Assembly (NCBI GenBank): GCA_018340805.1
Contig: JACMZG010001870.1
Location: forward strand, 53,324,386 to 53,388,385
DNA: 64,000 nt
Origin: Microvelia longipes
Taxonomy: Eukaryota > Arthropoda > Insecta > Hemiptera > Veliidae
Reading direction: 5' to 3'
Translations under genes and position numbers: made by a program
The notes under the pieces: model-generated
Told to the model about the DNA's origin: nothing
The model's input: only the letters and a program-made list of their open reading frames with translations
The model's database searches: none
Part shown: piece by piece, positions 1 to 13,500 of the stretch
How positions within the stretch are numbered: position 1 is the stretch's first letter
Layout: every line of letters begins with the position of its first letter

Positions 1-3000
1 GGCTTCTGTTCTCAAAATTTAATGGCATATCTTATTATCTGTGGTTCCTTTAGTTCTATACTCATATTTATGTTTCTACTGAGAAAGGATATGGAATTGA
101 GTGAAAATAGTTTTTGTTATTTTAGCATATTCACTACAGATAAAAAAATTGTTGTAGTTTTCAATTGATTACCACTAAATAAAAAGCTCCTTATTTAGGC
201 TGTAAGGAAAGATATAACATCGAACCATTAGGGTCACGGACTCTCCTCAACATATTGTTCCAAATCGTTTAGCTTTTTTAGATCTAGAATAACATGTACA
301 ATTATTTTAATAAATATGAGATATCTAGGTGATGGCTGAAATATCTATCTAAAACAATTTGTTCTTATGACTGTTTTTGACTTTTCCATTCACATCATAT
401 GTATATAGGAAAAGTACTGTGTTGGTATTGCAATTCTAAGGCCGGCATTTTATATCCTGCCTGACAATGCTTGAGAGATAGAACTTAGAGCAAAATTCTA
501 TCGTTAAATCTAGTTCTGCCATTGACAAACAATTTTTCATGACGTCATTAACGACTCAGGGAAAAAATGATAAGACCGATGTGAATTTTGGCACGTGTTC
601 ATATATGTGTAAAACAAATGTACTCAGTCTCATCTTATTATTAGTATTAGTTGAAGTTTATTTAATCATATTTTTCTAAAAGTCAGGAAAATTACAGTTT
701 GAGTTAAAAAGAGAGAATTCCTTTATACAATGACACAAGTATGCAACATTTAATTTTAACACGGCTAGAATATCTATGTTTATTGTAGTATCACTAATGT
801 TGACTAGTGTCAGTGGAGGTTAATATCTGAATGGGTGACCGCTGGCAATAAATCTCTCATCTTTTTTCTGATATGTTAAAGCTAGTCTCAAAATGTACTT
901 AATTAAATAACGCGTTTTTCATACCCAGAGGACGGAACGAAGCGAGCCCGAAGCCTGTAAATGTTCAGAGGCACACCGTACCCACAGCTTTTACTGTAGT
1001 TAAAAATACTTGTTCTGTGTCGTCTTTAATTGCTTTTTTATCTTTTTTGCGGAAATTTAATTATGCATTTTTAAGACGTTTATCTTAATAGTATAGTAAT
1101 CTCTTTACATTGCAATGCTCCTTTTTAATATTAAATATCAATATTATATTATTATTTTAATGTTAAGCATTTAATATTAATATTATATTATATAGTTATT
1201 ATTATATTTCATTAATATAAATTAAAATTTTGTTTAATTTAAAGTCTACTTTTTATTTGATATTTTTTGAAGGCTGAGGTATAAATAAAATATGGTTATT
1301 AGTTTTAGGATAGGTTATGAATTAAAATAAAAATCTTTTTAAGACCTTCAGGATAAAAAAGATTAAAGATCGTTGCTCATTAAAATTCTAAACTGTTTAA
1401 GTGACTTTTGAACTTGTTTGAAATCTAAACGTAGACTTGCCACTCGACCTTTATGAAGCCGTATTGATTTTTCGACAACTAAGAATAACTCATTTCGAAT
1501 TCTAAGTTTGTTTCCCGCTCTTTCAATACACTGCTGCCAACTTAATACATTTTATGTCATGAATATAAATGACTCTTTTAAAAGGACATGATCTTCAAAT
1601 AGAATACGATAATTAAAATAAATTAGATAGTGACGTCTATTTTAATGAAACGTACAGGAAGTGTAAATGTTTCTTGGGTATTGTAATGATTTTATATATG
1701 GTATGATTATTTACTTGCATCACTGTTTTATAACGATAACCATAACTACATTGAAAACATTTGCTTGTATTTTTTCTTTAAATGATAAATAATTATATTA
1801 GAAGCAAGTTATGAAATATTTTAAAGTTGTTTTAATTAATTGTAGTGGATTAAATGGTAAAATGAGGTGGGTCTGTGTTCTGGTATGTAACTTATTTATA
1901 TGTGTCGTAATAATTCTTTTCTCTTGTTAAATTACTACGTGAGAAATAATTTATGCGCTATTTGTTTTTCCTTGCCAAAATTATATTTATAAACTAAATA
2001 AAATATTGCAGGAGGTATTTTAATTTTTACAAACGAATAAGATTACAGTGAAAGCAAATACTTTCTCTGTTTTATTGTGCCTGAAATATTTGTGCTTTGT
2101 AAATCTCATAGTAAAGTTAAACTAGAGCTAAGTCTTTCTATTGAACTTGATTAGTGAGGGGAAGAATCACTGGAGTTCATATATTGACTTGTGGTTCATT
2201 TAGATTGGACAAGTGTCAATACTGATATAAGTCTAATATAGTACATGATAAGTGTTAGTTTCGGCATCGTATAGTTGTCACAACTCTTGGCTTACATTTA
2301 CATCTTCTATCCAGGCGTATATTATGACCAAATGGTTTTTTCAACACCACACAGTAGATACCTAGATTTTGTTTGTTTATATATTAAAGCAGTTTATTTA
2401 TAATAGAAAACAATGATAGAATCAGAACCTGATTGCTGATTCTGTCTGTTATGATTTTAGAATAACTCATTCTGTGACGTCACATTACGTATAAGATCTT
2501 TAATTATTTTTTAGCCAAAGGTGTTAAAATTTTGTACACTTGACAGATTAAATAGAAATCACCGACCAGTTATAAAAGCTATTAGTGTTTGTGTCAAATG
2601 TTATCAGATTTCATATTTTGTCTAAAAATAGGCTTTAATTTGATAAGAATTCAATCAAAAAGCAATAGAGGAAGATTATTATAAACAAGATAATCTTTTA
2701 TTTGATTGGCGATAAAACCCAATCATCTAAAGACACTTTAATTGACTGTCGATCAAGAGTTTTTTTTTAATTCGAAAACAATTTTTTTAATATAAATTCT
2801 TATATTATTTTTGTTTTATACAGAGAAATTGTTCATGCTATAGAATAGGAAAATAATTTCAATAAGTAAATAAATAAATAGTTTACTCGCAGAGTGAATC
2901 GATTTAACCTGTTATAAGACTATCATCAGTACAATACTAATAAAATGAAACTTATAAAAATACAATATTTTATAAATAACTCTTTTGGAGAAATGATGTT

Positions 3001-5393
3001 TTTTTCGAACTGTTAAAAAGATGAAGAGTGTTTTGTTTTTTATTTAGATTTATAAATTTCTAACGTAAGGTGTTTATTTTTATGCCATATTGAACTCACT
3101 CTGCCTATATAAACTTTTATTTTAGTGGAAACTCTTTTCTAAGTTTTCTATTTTTTTTTCGTTTCGTTTATATTGACATTGTTTTTAATAATTCGTCTTC
3201 TTAAGTTCAGTTTAATTTTTAGCAAAAACTAGGTCAAGCTTAATGAACGTAAAAATTACCTATTAAATTAAGTAGGTAATTGACTTAAAAAAAAGGTGAT
3301 AATTACTGGAATTGGGTCCTTGCTAGTTTTTACGATCATACCCTTTCAGATGATGGTACTCCAAGCTTTTCCCTGATCGGCTTCTCTATGCGGTTACTCT
3401 ATGCACCTTGCATAACTCTGTAGAGCAGATGTGCATTCAGAGAGTTTAGTGAGTTCCATGGGGAACACGAATATTTCGGGGCTTTGCGGTGTTGCGACAG
3501 TGGTAGTGAATGCCTCGTCTAGATAACATTGCATTGGTCGCAAGTAATTAATTACTCGAGTTCACCGTATTGTAGGACTCTCCTTATTTCACTGTAGAAA
3601 CTTTCTACTAAAGACAAGCTTCTATTTGGACAATGTAGCTCTAAAAGACACGTGTCTCTAAAAACACTGCATACGTGACGTCATACTTCCGCCTTGATTT
3701 AATTACCTTAAAATCCTATGAAGACAACATGTTTTCTTTCTTATTTGTTTTAATTTGCACCTGAAAAGCATATTTATTTCTTTTAATGTCATTTTTATTT
3801 TATTCTTTGTATTTTTGTAGTATTCTTTTATCACCTATTTTGTTAACAATGATTTTTGTTCCAAACTATTTTCTATTTAATGGCCATGGATCACGTCAAG
3901 ACTTATTTCTTTTTTTTTTGGTATTCGATTTTATCACATTGTTTTTTCATGCCACATATTTCTAATATTTTATCGAATAAACTTAACCTGAGCTTAATTA
4001 ATAACAAAAGAAATATAACAGAAGTATATTTCCATACCACTATGTAAAAAATTAAAACGCATTCCATATGTATTACATTTTTTTTATACTTTTTTATTAC
4101 ATATTATTTTTTATTGTTCCTTTATTACTTACTCTTAGGTTTCGTAATGGCTTAGAGTTTATAATAATAGAGAAGTGTAGTTTATAATTTTTCAACATCG
4201 TGGCCTTGATATTTTCGTATGAGATTACCATCGTGTATAATTTTATAGCTAATTTAAAACGGTATTATTATATCTAATATTTTTTATCTTAATTCTTTTT
4301 AGTTTCATTCATTTCATTTTCGTGTATTGTTATTGTGTTTAATTTCAAAAATACTAAATTATGCCTTTGGCATTAATTAAATAGTGCTTTTATTTGAAGT
4401 TAATACATATTATACGTTTATTAACAGTAACAGGCTAACTATATAAAGCGGAAGGTAAAACTGTCTAAGAAGAAATATAGGAAGGTATCAAATGTTTAAT
4501 AAATATATTGATTTGTAAAACAAAGAATTAGTTGTTGGACAAGGAATAATTATATTTATTGATGCTTACATTGTGCAAAACAAAAATGTAATGAATTATG
4601 TGTAAAGTCAACAGAGATAAGAAAAGCAATGCATCAATTTAGTCACAGAGCCATGTTTGTTTACTTTACCTAACTAAAGTCACCTTAACTTGCTTTAACT
4701 TAGTGAGAATTCTAGTATGTTGATTATTTTCACATAATAAAGATATTGGCTAAATTACTTTGTCATGGTTCCCTGTTTGATCAATCATTATCTTCACGGT
4801 CAGATGTTTTAATTACAAATCACGGTTAGAATTTCTTTAACTGTTTTAGTTGAGAAGGTTTTGCTGAGGTGTGTAGGGACTACTAAGATCCAGTCTACAT
4901 CCAGTTATTTATCTTCTTCGATGACCTGATTTTATTCTTTTATGAATTTTCCTTAGCTTTGCACCTGACGCTGTTCTTTTGAGTTACAGCGACTACCTTT
5001 GTTAGTCATTTTATTGCATTTTAAAATTTTTGTTTTACAATGAGCTCTTATTAAACTAATTTTAATTTTCACATTGTTAATTTTAATAATTTACAATTTG
5101 TATAAAGTAACACAATGCGCCTTGGCTGCCTTGTGATATAAGAAAGAAATATGTTGTTATGTCAAAATGCCCATAGCAACTTCATTTGTACCCTATTGTT
5201 TTGCGATCCTATGAATTAACTACGTTTCTTCGTTATCTTTATTTGTTTGTTTAGCATTGATGATGACCTCTAGTTAAAATCAAGCTTTATCAGTAATAAA
5301 ATTTATTTGACATTTGTAATGATTTTTATTTGTAGTATTATGAGTTATTGTTCGTTTGGTTTGTCTAACCCAATGTTTTGTTTGTTTGTTTAG
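1..5393. other. AT-rich 5' non-coding region, probably a KDM3 intron
   Basis: No convincing exon was found. The only long ORF (3856-4047) is low-complexity and AT-rich. A 5S-derived SINE remnant lies near 795-985. A patch of more balanced composition at about 3300-3580 stands out from the AT-rich background but has no recognisable coding signal. The stretch ends in a pyrimidine-rich tract and the AG acceptor at 5392-5393 that opens the first visible KDM3 exon. Upstream KDM3 exons must be outside the window or too short to recognise here. Confidence 0.6.
795..985 (+). mobile_element. 5S-rRNA-derived SINE, decayed
   Basis: GAATGGGTGACCGCTGGCAA at 829 is the 5S C-box region; the upstream 5S part is eroded. 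The tail contains GGAACGAAGCGAGCCCG and GAGGCACACCGTACCC, matching the copy at 40150-40380. Confidence 0.7.
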
Positions 5394-7595
5394 CAAGCAC
5401 AGGCTGCGGCAGCGGCTGCAGCAGCTCAACAACAGCAACACCAACAACAACGATCTGCCATGGGCTGGAGTTCCCTGGGTACTCTCAGCAGTGGAGCGCA
5501 CATCTCCAGGCTGGAAGAGAAGAATGTGCAACAAGTGGTCGGTCATCCTCCTCAGGATAGACTGAGGGAGATGCAGAGGCAAGAGATGCACAGGCAAGAA
5601 CTTCAGAGGCAAGAGATGCAACGACAGGAACTCAGGCCTACAGCGTACTATACCAGTCAGCCTTCCAGTATGCAGGTCAGGAAGGTCGACTACCCTCCCC
5701 CTGCCCACCATAAAGCTCCCGGGAGACAAGACAAACAGTCCGTACCTCATCTCCCCAAAGCAGAACCTAATTTTAACATCTATCCTGGTTATCATCCCAA
5801 CCCTTACCATTCGGCAGCGACGCTCAGCCTCGCTCAGCAACCCAAAGCGGAAACGAAACCTACTTACGTCGTTGGAACCAAACAGATGGAAGTACAATCC
5901 CACGTTTCCGACCTCAAGAACTCTGTTATAGTTAAAAATGATAAGACTGTTTTACACTCTTCTCCAAGCCCTAAACAATATTCTCATTCTCAAGCTCCAC
6001 CTCTAGCTAAAAGTCCCTGTGATTATAGGTATTTAGAAGCCGGTAATAATATGGCTAGTATAAGTAAAGTTCATCCTAGTGCTGTTCATCAAGTTTCTGT
6101 TTCGAGGAGCAATCAACACATGGCTAGGAGTTCACCTTTACCTCAAGCCAGGCACAGTCAGAGTCCTCACAGGCTTAGCCCCCAAGTAGTTTATCAGTCT
6201 AAACAACCTCCTCAAGCTACTGTAACGTCCTATCCGTACCCGGTAACAGCCTCTGCCTACAGGCCGAGACCTTGTCCCAGCCCTCAAACCAAACCTAAAC
6301 CTGTACCGAGTAAAGCACCTTTAACCCCATCACCTTACCAGCAACTTAGCCAGCACAATCTACCTCCTCCTGTTTCTCCTGCGCCGGCAGTTGGACAGAC
6401 GCCACCTCCTGTAGCTCACGCTCATACTGTTAGACCTGCCTTCACACCGCCACTTGACTCGCAGTGCTTCCAGACCCAGCCCTTAGACCTCAACATATCG
6501 TCCTCTATCAAAGAGGAACCCCTGTCCCCTAAGAAGAGAAGTCTGGACGCTCCCGAAGATCTTGATGTTAAGAAAATCAAGGTCGAAGTGAAATTAGAAG
6601 ATGATAGACCTCCCTCGGTAGGGACGGCACCTGCGGCTGTCACTCCTCCAGTGATGGAACGAGTGAGCCCGGCTCCACCTGCACCTACTCCGAGCCCTGC
6701 ACCTCCAGCCCCTAGTCCTGACAGACCTACGACACCTCTGCAGGACGACAAAGCTTCATCCCCCAGACCTTCTTACCCTGTACATAAATTAAAGAAAGCC
6801 TGGCTTCAGAGGCATTCAGGGGAGGATACGACGACTGATACTAAACCATGTGTTCCTCCTCCGCCCATTACTCCTCCTTCACCCTCACCGGTTAAAAAGG
6901 AACAACCAGTAGTAGTTAATTCTCTTCATAGTATAGGTTCCATGGCTGTCAACTCTATTAGTAAGAAACCTAAAGTAAGTCGCAAAAGTAAGGAGCTCAA
7001 CGGACACGTCACCTCTAAGACTCCTGATGTCGACGATTCTTCAAGTTCCGACCCTGAAAGGAAATCCTCCCCTCTAAAAAGGGTACCACCTAAAGTTAAA
7101 AGAAAGAAAGGAGGAGGAAGGAAAACCAATGCAACACCCGACGATGCCAAACGGAAGAAAACATCAGCTTCCAGCACAGACAGTGATAAAGAGAGTGTGA
7201 GTGACAAAGACTCTGACACGGGAGCCGCTGCTAAGAAGAAGGAGGAAAAGGCCGTGATTAAGAAGAGAGGACGTAAACCAAAGACCCAGTCAAAAAACGG
7301 AGATGATGAGGAGTCGCGCAAGAAAGATGAGGATAGCCCCGCACGTGACTCCCTCAGTAAACCATCTGTGGGGCAACTGAAGAAAAGTGGTGAGAGCTTT
7401 CTTCAGGACGGACCTTGCTTCGAGGTTGCACCCAAGCTAGCCAAGTGTCGAGAGTGTAGACTGACACCTCATCAAAGATCCAAGAACATGCCTAACATCT
7501 TCTGTAGGTTTTATGCTTTTAGAAGATTAAGGTATACTAAGAATGGGCAGCTGGCGATAGCAGGTTTCTCTGATCCTCATCGAGATGCATCACAG
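5394..7595 (+). CDS. Kdm3: KDM3 exon: disordered region and start of zinc finger
   Basis: This 734-codon exon is phase 0 at both ends, with a TTTAG acceptor and a CAG/GTAATA donor. It opens with an Ala run followed by Gln/His-rich sequence, then a region with repeated RQE motifs and long Pro/Ser/Thr-rich tracts. Lys-rich basic clusters at 7080-7300 could act as nuclear-localisation signals. The last 50 residues carry CRECR and [12 protein letters not shown], the first zinc-binding part of the KDM3 finger. The ATG at 5460 is internal, because the frame is open back to the acceptor. Confidence 0.93.
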
Positions 7596-10500
7596 GTAAT
7601 AATTTTATTTGTTTTACAATTATTGTTGTGATTTTAATTTTAGATTTATTTTAAATACATACTTAATTGTAGTCAATTGATTTTTTGATCTTTATCATGT
7701 CTATAGATAATGGATGTTAAGTAGTTTTTATATTGATAAAGCAAGACATATTTCTTATTGTAAAAGGACTTATTGTATGTTTTGTTTCAAATGTATGTTT
7801 ATGGGACAAGAATCCACAACTATTTATACTGACTTCTTAGAAATGTGTAAGATAAAAGTGATTTCTCTAACATGATTTGATTGTATGATCACATAGATCA
7901 GTGCCAAAATGATTGTATTATCACATAGATCAGCGCCAAAATGATAGTATAATTACATAGATCAGTGCCAACATGTGACTTATTTAGACAAAAAATGTGT
8001 GTTGTCTTTAACTAAAACGTTGCTTGGTCCATCTGCATACACTATCAGTGTTGTTTTACTGACATAATTGTGGTATGATTAAACAAGTAGTTTGATATCT
8101 TCTATTATCTTGTTCTAGCACTTCTTTAGATGGTTCAAATGAATTATAAATTATTCTTTTATATGACCCTTGGTGCTTTACTTCCCTCATATTTCCTTAG
8201 CTTTGATACTACATGGCAATAATTTATTAGGCTATACTGGATCATATTTCTTAAACGGAATAACACTTTGTAAAGCGACCAAGGAGTGACCATCTAAACA
8301 CTCATACTTTTACCTAAGCTCTTGAATTGTGCAGATTTGTTGATTAGAGTGCTAAACCTGGTACCAATTGTTTTAAAACTTATGTTTATGATTTGTGTAG
8401 GATGATATCAAACTGTGGTTGCCTCTGACTGAAACGACTCCTCAGTGTCTGGATGTAGAAATGTCCAGGTTTCTTTTAACTCAAGTTGGTGATCAATTCT
8501 GTGATTTACTGCAGCAAGAGAAGGAAGCTAACACCATCCATATGTCTGAAGGTATGATGTACTTATAGAATTTAGATTTCTCTGAATTTACCGTAAACGC
8601 TGATGTATATCTTCTGGATATACATATTCATTCAGCGTTTTAGGAGATTTTATGATTTTTGATTATACTACAGTTTGATAAGACCTGTCTACTGAGAGCT
8701 ACAAATTAAGTTAACTAAGGAAAACCTTAAACAATTTAGTAAATTTTATGTTTTTATTCTAAGAATAAGCAGCAGTAAGAATTGTGCAAGAAGATTTTGA
8801 ACATCATTCATTACACACCTGTTGATTTTGAACATCATTCATTACACACCTGTTGATTTTAGTCTGATTTTTTTATCTTTAAATAACATACTCTCATTCA
8901 ATTTAATTCAAGTTAGAAATCCCTGATTATTTTTGAAAGACATGCCCATAATTTTTTATGATGGTTACTTATTTTCTCTATTTAAGTTCTCATTTATTTC
9001 TTTCCTTGGTTATTATGTTAAATATTGTTTCTTAGGGTTTTGTTGACATAATGTTATTGCTTTTATAGTCTATTTATTACTGGGTTTAAATTTGAAAAAG
9101 TGATTTTAAATTCAATATAATTTGTTTTATTAATGTGTGTTTTAATTATGTTATCAGATAAGACGGTTGCATGGAAAAGAGTGGTTCAGGGAGTTAGAGA
9201 AATGTGCGATGTCTGTGAAACAACGCTGTTTAATCTCCATTGGGCCTGCAGTAAATGTGGTTTCGTTGTCTGCATCGATTGCTACAAATCTAGGAGGAAC
9301 GGCACTATCAATTCATGGGAAGGATCTAAAGAGAAAGATCAGTTGGACTGGTTAGTCTGTACCAATAGGCAACCTCACGAACCCGAGAAGTTAATGCTGA
9401 CCCAGATAATTGCAGGGGACAGTTTAGCCAGGTTGGGTAGATTAGTTCACGAAGCAAGGATACAGTGGGGCATACCCATGTATTGCTCCTGTGTCAATCC
9501 GCCCAACGGAGTTAAAGATCCCAAGAAGAAAGAAGTGAACGGAAGTGTTAAGGAGGGAGATAGCAAGACTGACTCTCTGAGGTGGCTGGCTGACGTAGCA
9601 CTCAGTAGTGAGGGTTCAGGAGACAGTGAACCCGGCCTTAGCACCCTCCGTCAACTACTCATACGACCTAACGGTACCACCGGGGACCCTGGTAGTCCTG
9701 TTTGGGCCAAAGTCAAAAGCGGATGCTCAAATTTGGAAACTTTAGACGAAGTGATATCCAGTGTTATAGAACATTCTGTTCCCCAACCTCAACCTAAACT
9801 ACCTGAGCTCAAACACTTTGTTAGAAGGTATTAAAAATAAATTATCACTAAAAGTTAATGCTGCTTCGAGTCACCAGTTAACCCTTTCAGCACAATTAAC
9901 CCAATAACCTTAATTATAACCCATATAGTGAAAACTTCCTTATTTCAAACCAATGTGACATAGGAGTGTACATAATTGTCTACATTTCTACCTTTCATTT
10001 TACTGTGCATGCTCCATTGAAGAATATGTTTAGATAGCCTTTAATCAGGTGTTGTAAAAGCCACTAACCATAACCTGAACCCTGCTATACCTTGCCTTAC
10101 CTTAGACCAGTTCTACCTTTAGACTCTTAGTTTGCAACTAACAGGTTGTGGAAAGTCTTAATTAACACTGTAGCATTTTCATGGATGTTACTGGGTCTGT
10201 CATTAAGGATGTGTCTTGATATCTGCATGAAATACATTACTTTTTCAAAGTTGGTAACAAATACTTTGGGTTGTGCATATCTACTTTTGTATTCAAATAC
10301 TCTAAAATGTATTTAAGAACATGTTTAAATTGTAATTTGTATTTGAAATACACGTGATGAATTTGCCTACCTCTGCAAATCGTGTCAAATCATTACTTGA
10401 ATGAATTTTTTGTGATCATAACTGTGCATTTTCAAATCATTAAGTTAATAAAAAAAAGCAAAAGAGAATTTCAGCCATAAAATTAAATTATAAGATATTC

Positions 10501-13500
10501 TGAGAGTTATTACATTTGTAGAAATTCTGTTGTTATTTTTACCTTATTTGGGGGGAAGGGCTATTTGTGATTATTTTAATAACTAATTTTGCTTTTTTTT
10601 TATTTAATGCCATGTATTAACAATTTGACTAATTGTTATTGCTTTGGCCAATTTCCTTAGAAAAAATTAACTGGTGGTTAGAATAGAGGAGGGGGGAGGT
10701 GGGTTTCCTGATCTACTTTCTATATGCTTAGGGCTCAGTGGAAATGTATTGTTTAATTTTTCATGAATCATGTCTCATCATTATAATTTTCCTTTATCCC
10801 TTTTAATTTTCCTTTTTATATCCTTGTAATAATATTGTGTTATAATTTTGTTTCTAGACTGTGTAATTTGTTAAATGAAAATATAGATTCAAGTATAATA
10901 GTGAGAGAATTGTTGAATCACTTTCACCGGAGGTGTTACGAGTTGATTCGCTCCGAATGCTCGAACCACTTGACAACTCAATTGTTTGATCTCATTAACA
11001 CTCTTGAAATCTTGTTAGCATTCATTTTCTTTAATTTATTTTAATTTTTGAATTATTGATAATGCTTTGTCCAGAAAATTAATAGAATTAAGGTCTCTTC
11101 CAAGTTCATTTTTTCAATTTTGTAGAGAAATATTAGTTTTTTGAGGTTTATTTGGACTTAACTCTTATTCTGCAAAATTTGATTTAAAAAATCATTATTG
11201 CAATAGTCCAGGCAAAAGAATACGGTTCTACTTGTGTTCTTAATAAAACAATAATATGTGCAATGAAGGATTCAACTGTTGTTTTGCAATTCATTATAAT
11301 TTTGCAACAATGAAAAGTTAATGTTTTTGTTTTATAATCAACTAATTTCCCTCTTTTAAATTTAATCCGATTAAAATAACTATTTCTAAAATTGCTAAAA
11401 TTCTTACTATAGTTGTAGTTAAGGTAAAACCGAGATATAAAGAAAAGAAAAGACCCTCTGTTTCCTTTGTCTAAGATACTTTTTCTTTAATTAAAATTAA
11501 TATTTTATAGACCTTAATTTTTATTACTTTATGGACAAAACATTTTATCTTTACCTACATTACCATGAAATTTAATAAATTTTTGGTTCACAAATATGTT
11601 TTAATGGAGTTAAAAAATTTCTAATAAATTATCTACTGTATTACATTTAAAATAATGGACATATTTTATAACAAATATATAACAAGCTATGTATGTCTGG
11701 CATAAGCTAAGAATTGAAAAAACTGAAAACCTGTTGTGATACCAATATGGTTGCAATTGATTGACTCAGCATTTGACTGTAGTTGACTCTTACATATTTC
11801 TCTGCTTCTTTGAAACCCTCATTTTCTTCTATCTGACCAGTCTTGGAAATTGTAGCTGTTATCATGTAAAACCAATGAATTATCTATTAATATTTAGCTG
11901 CAAAAAGCTCTAATAACAAAGGAGGGATGTATGGTTGTAAAAAAGAATTATTTATCATTTAATTGCTACTTATAAGAAATTTGATAAAACAAAACTATAG
12001 TAAAAGTCAGTGTCAAGATTTTAACCTGGCAAAACAGCTTTGTAATCAGTTCATTTTAAATATGTCACTCTGGCAACAAATAAACTAGTCCCAGTGCCAA
12101 GTTATTGTTCACTTACCCAGCAAACATGTCGTCATCATATGCTTTATTTGATGATGAAGTATTAATTATCAGTGATTAGTTAAAGTTAAAAATTGATCAA
12201 GTTTCATTGGTTTTGGTTCATAACCTACCTTTTTCCATTTTCCTGACTCATCAATCCTTTTCCTAAAATCATCACTGCATGTCTAATTTGCTTATTAGAA
12301 TGATATAGCACTTTTTAATGATGATAGTAAATATATATGTTTTATAGGGATTTTTACGGAATTAGCTTAAGTGTGTGTTAGCATGTTACATTGTAAGTCA
12401 CATAAAGTACCGCTGCTTGGTTCTTAAGCAAACCAGGTTTTAACAAGCACTTTTTTTACCTGGTTATGTTCCAAGCTAAATATATGACAGTAGAAAAATA
12501 TTATCGCTTTGTTCTTCATGATGATGATAGCTAATGATAAATATTTTGAGTCATACTCATGAAAATAAACTTTAATAGAAGTTTGAGAATTATTAATTGT
12601 GAGGGTAGGTGTAAAACCTTTTGCACTGCGACTTTGAGTCTTTTGTACAAAGTTTGAGAATAAAAGTGCAACCTGATTAAAATGATAAGAAAGTGTTTTT
12701 TATTTGTTTGACTAGTGAGACACTGCTGGTGGGAGAGGTTGTGCTAAGTCTGTTATATAAACTATTTCATTTCTTGACAGAAGGGTGTTTTATTGAGTTT
12801 ACTGTGGGTAGTAGATGATGTGTGCCTTGGTGGAGGCTACTTTGTTCCTTACCAACTTACCTGTGATGACTAAATGTTTATTTACTAAATAACTAGTATA
12901 AAATAACCACGTTGACAAATTCTAGACTAATATTAATTCTGTGTTTTTATTGTCTAGGTATTCTCGTGCAATCAAAGGTCGGGATCCTATGCCGATCCGA
13001 GTGATGACGTTGACTGAGAGTCAGGGAATTTACAACGACGTGCCACATTCGTGGCTATGCGACGGCAAATTACTTAGGCTTTTAGACTCCAAACATCCTA
13101 ATAATTATAAAATATTCCAGGTATGTAAACCAGAGTTGTGTTTATTTTATTAAAAGTCTTGACTTGTGGCTTTATTAACCTAGCTGGTTAGGTGGAATCA
13201 AAATCACTGCCTTATTTATAAACAAGCATCCTAGACTTAAATATTTATTTGTATTTTATATTTTTAATAAAGGATATTTATTATAAAAAAAAAATAAAAA
13301 AAATATTTCAAACTGGCTAAAACTCATTGGCAGCATTTTGAATTATTCCCTAAACCTTATCAGTTGTCTCTTTTATGGGGCCTGACTTTTAATACCAAGT
13401 ATTGTTGGAACCTGGTCAGGAGATAAACCTGTATCGTATATACAAGAAAAGTGCACATACTTACAGGCAACATTTAGTTTACAATTCTGGGGATCTGTAT

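Noticed and set aside
5280..5903. 207-codon minus-strand ORF
   Set aside because: Antisense shadow of the KDM3 coding exon. The plus strand has family-matching protein and splice sites.
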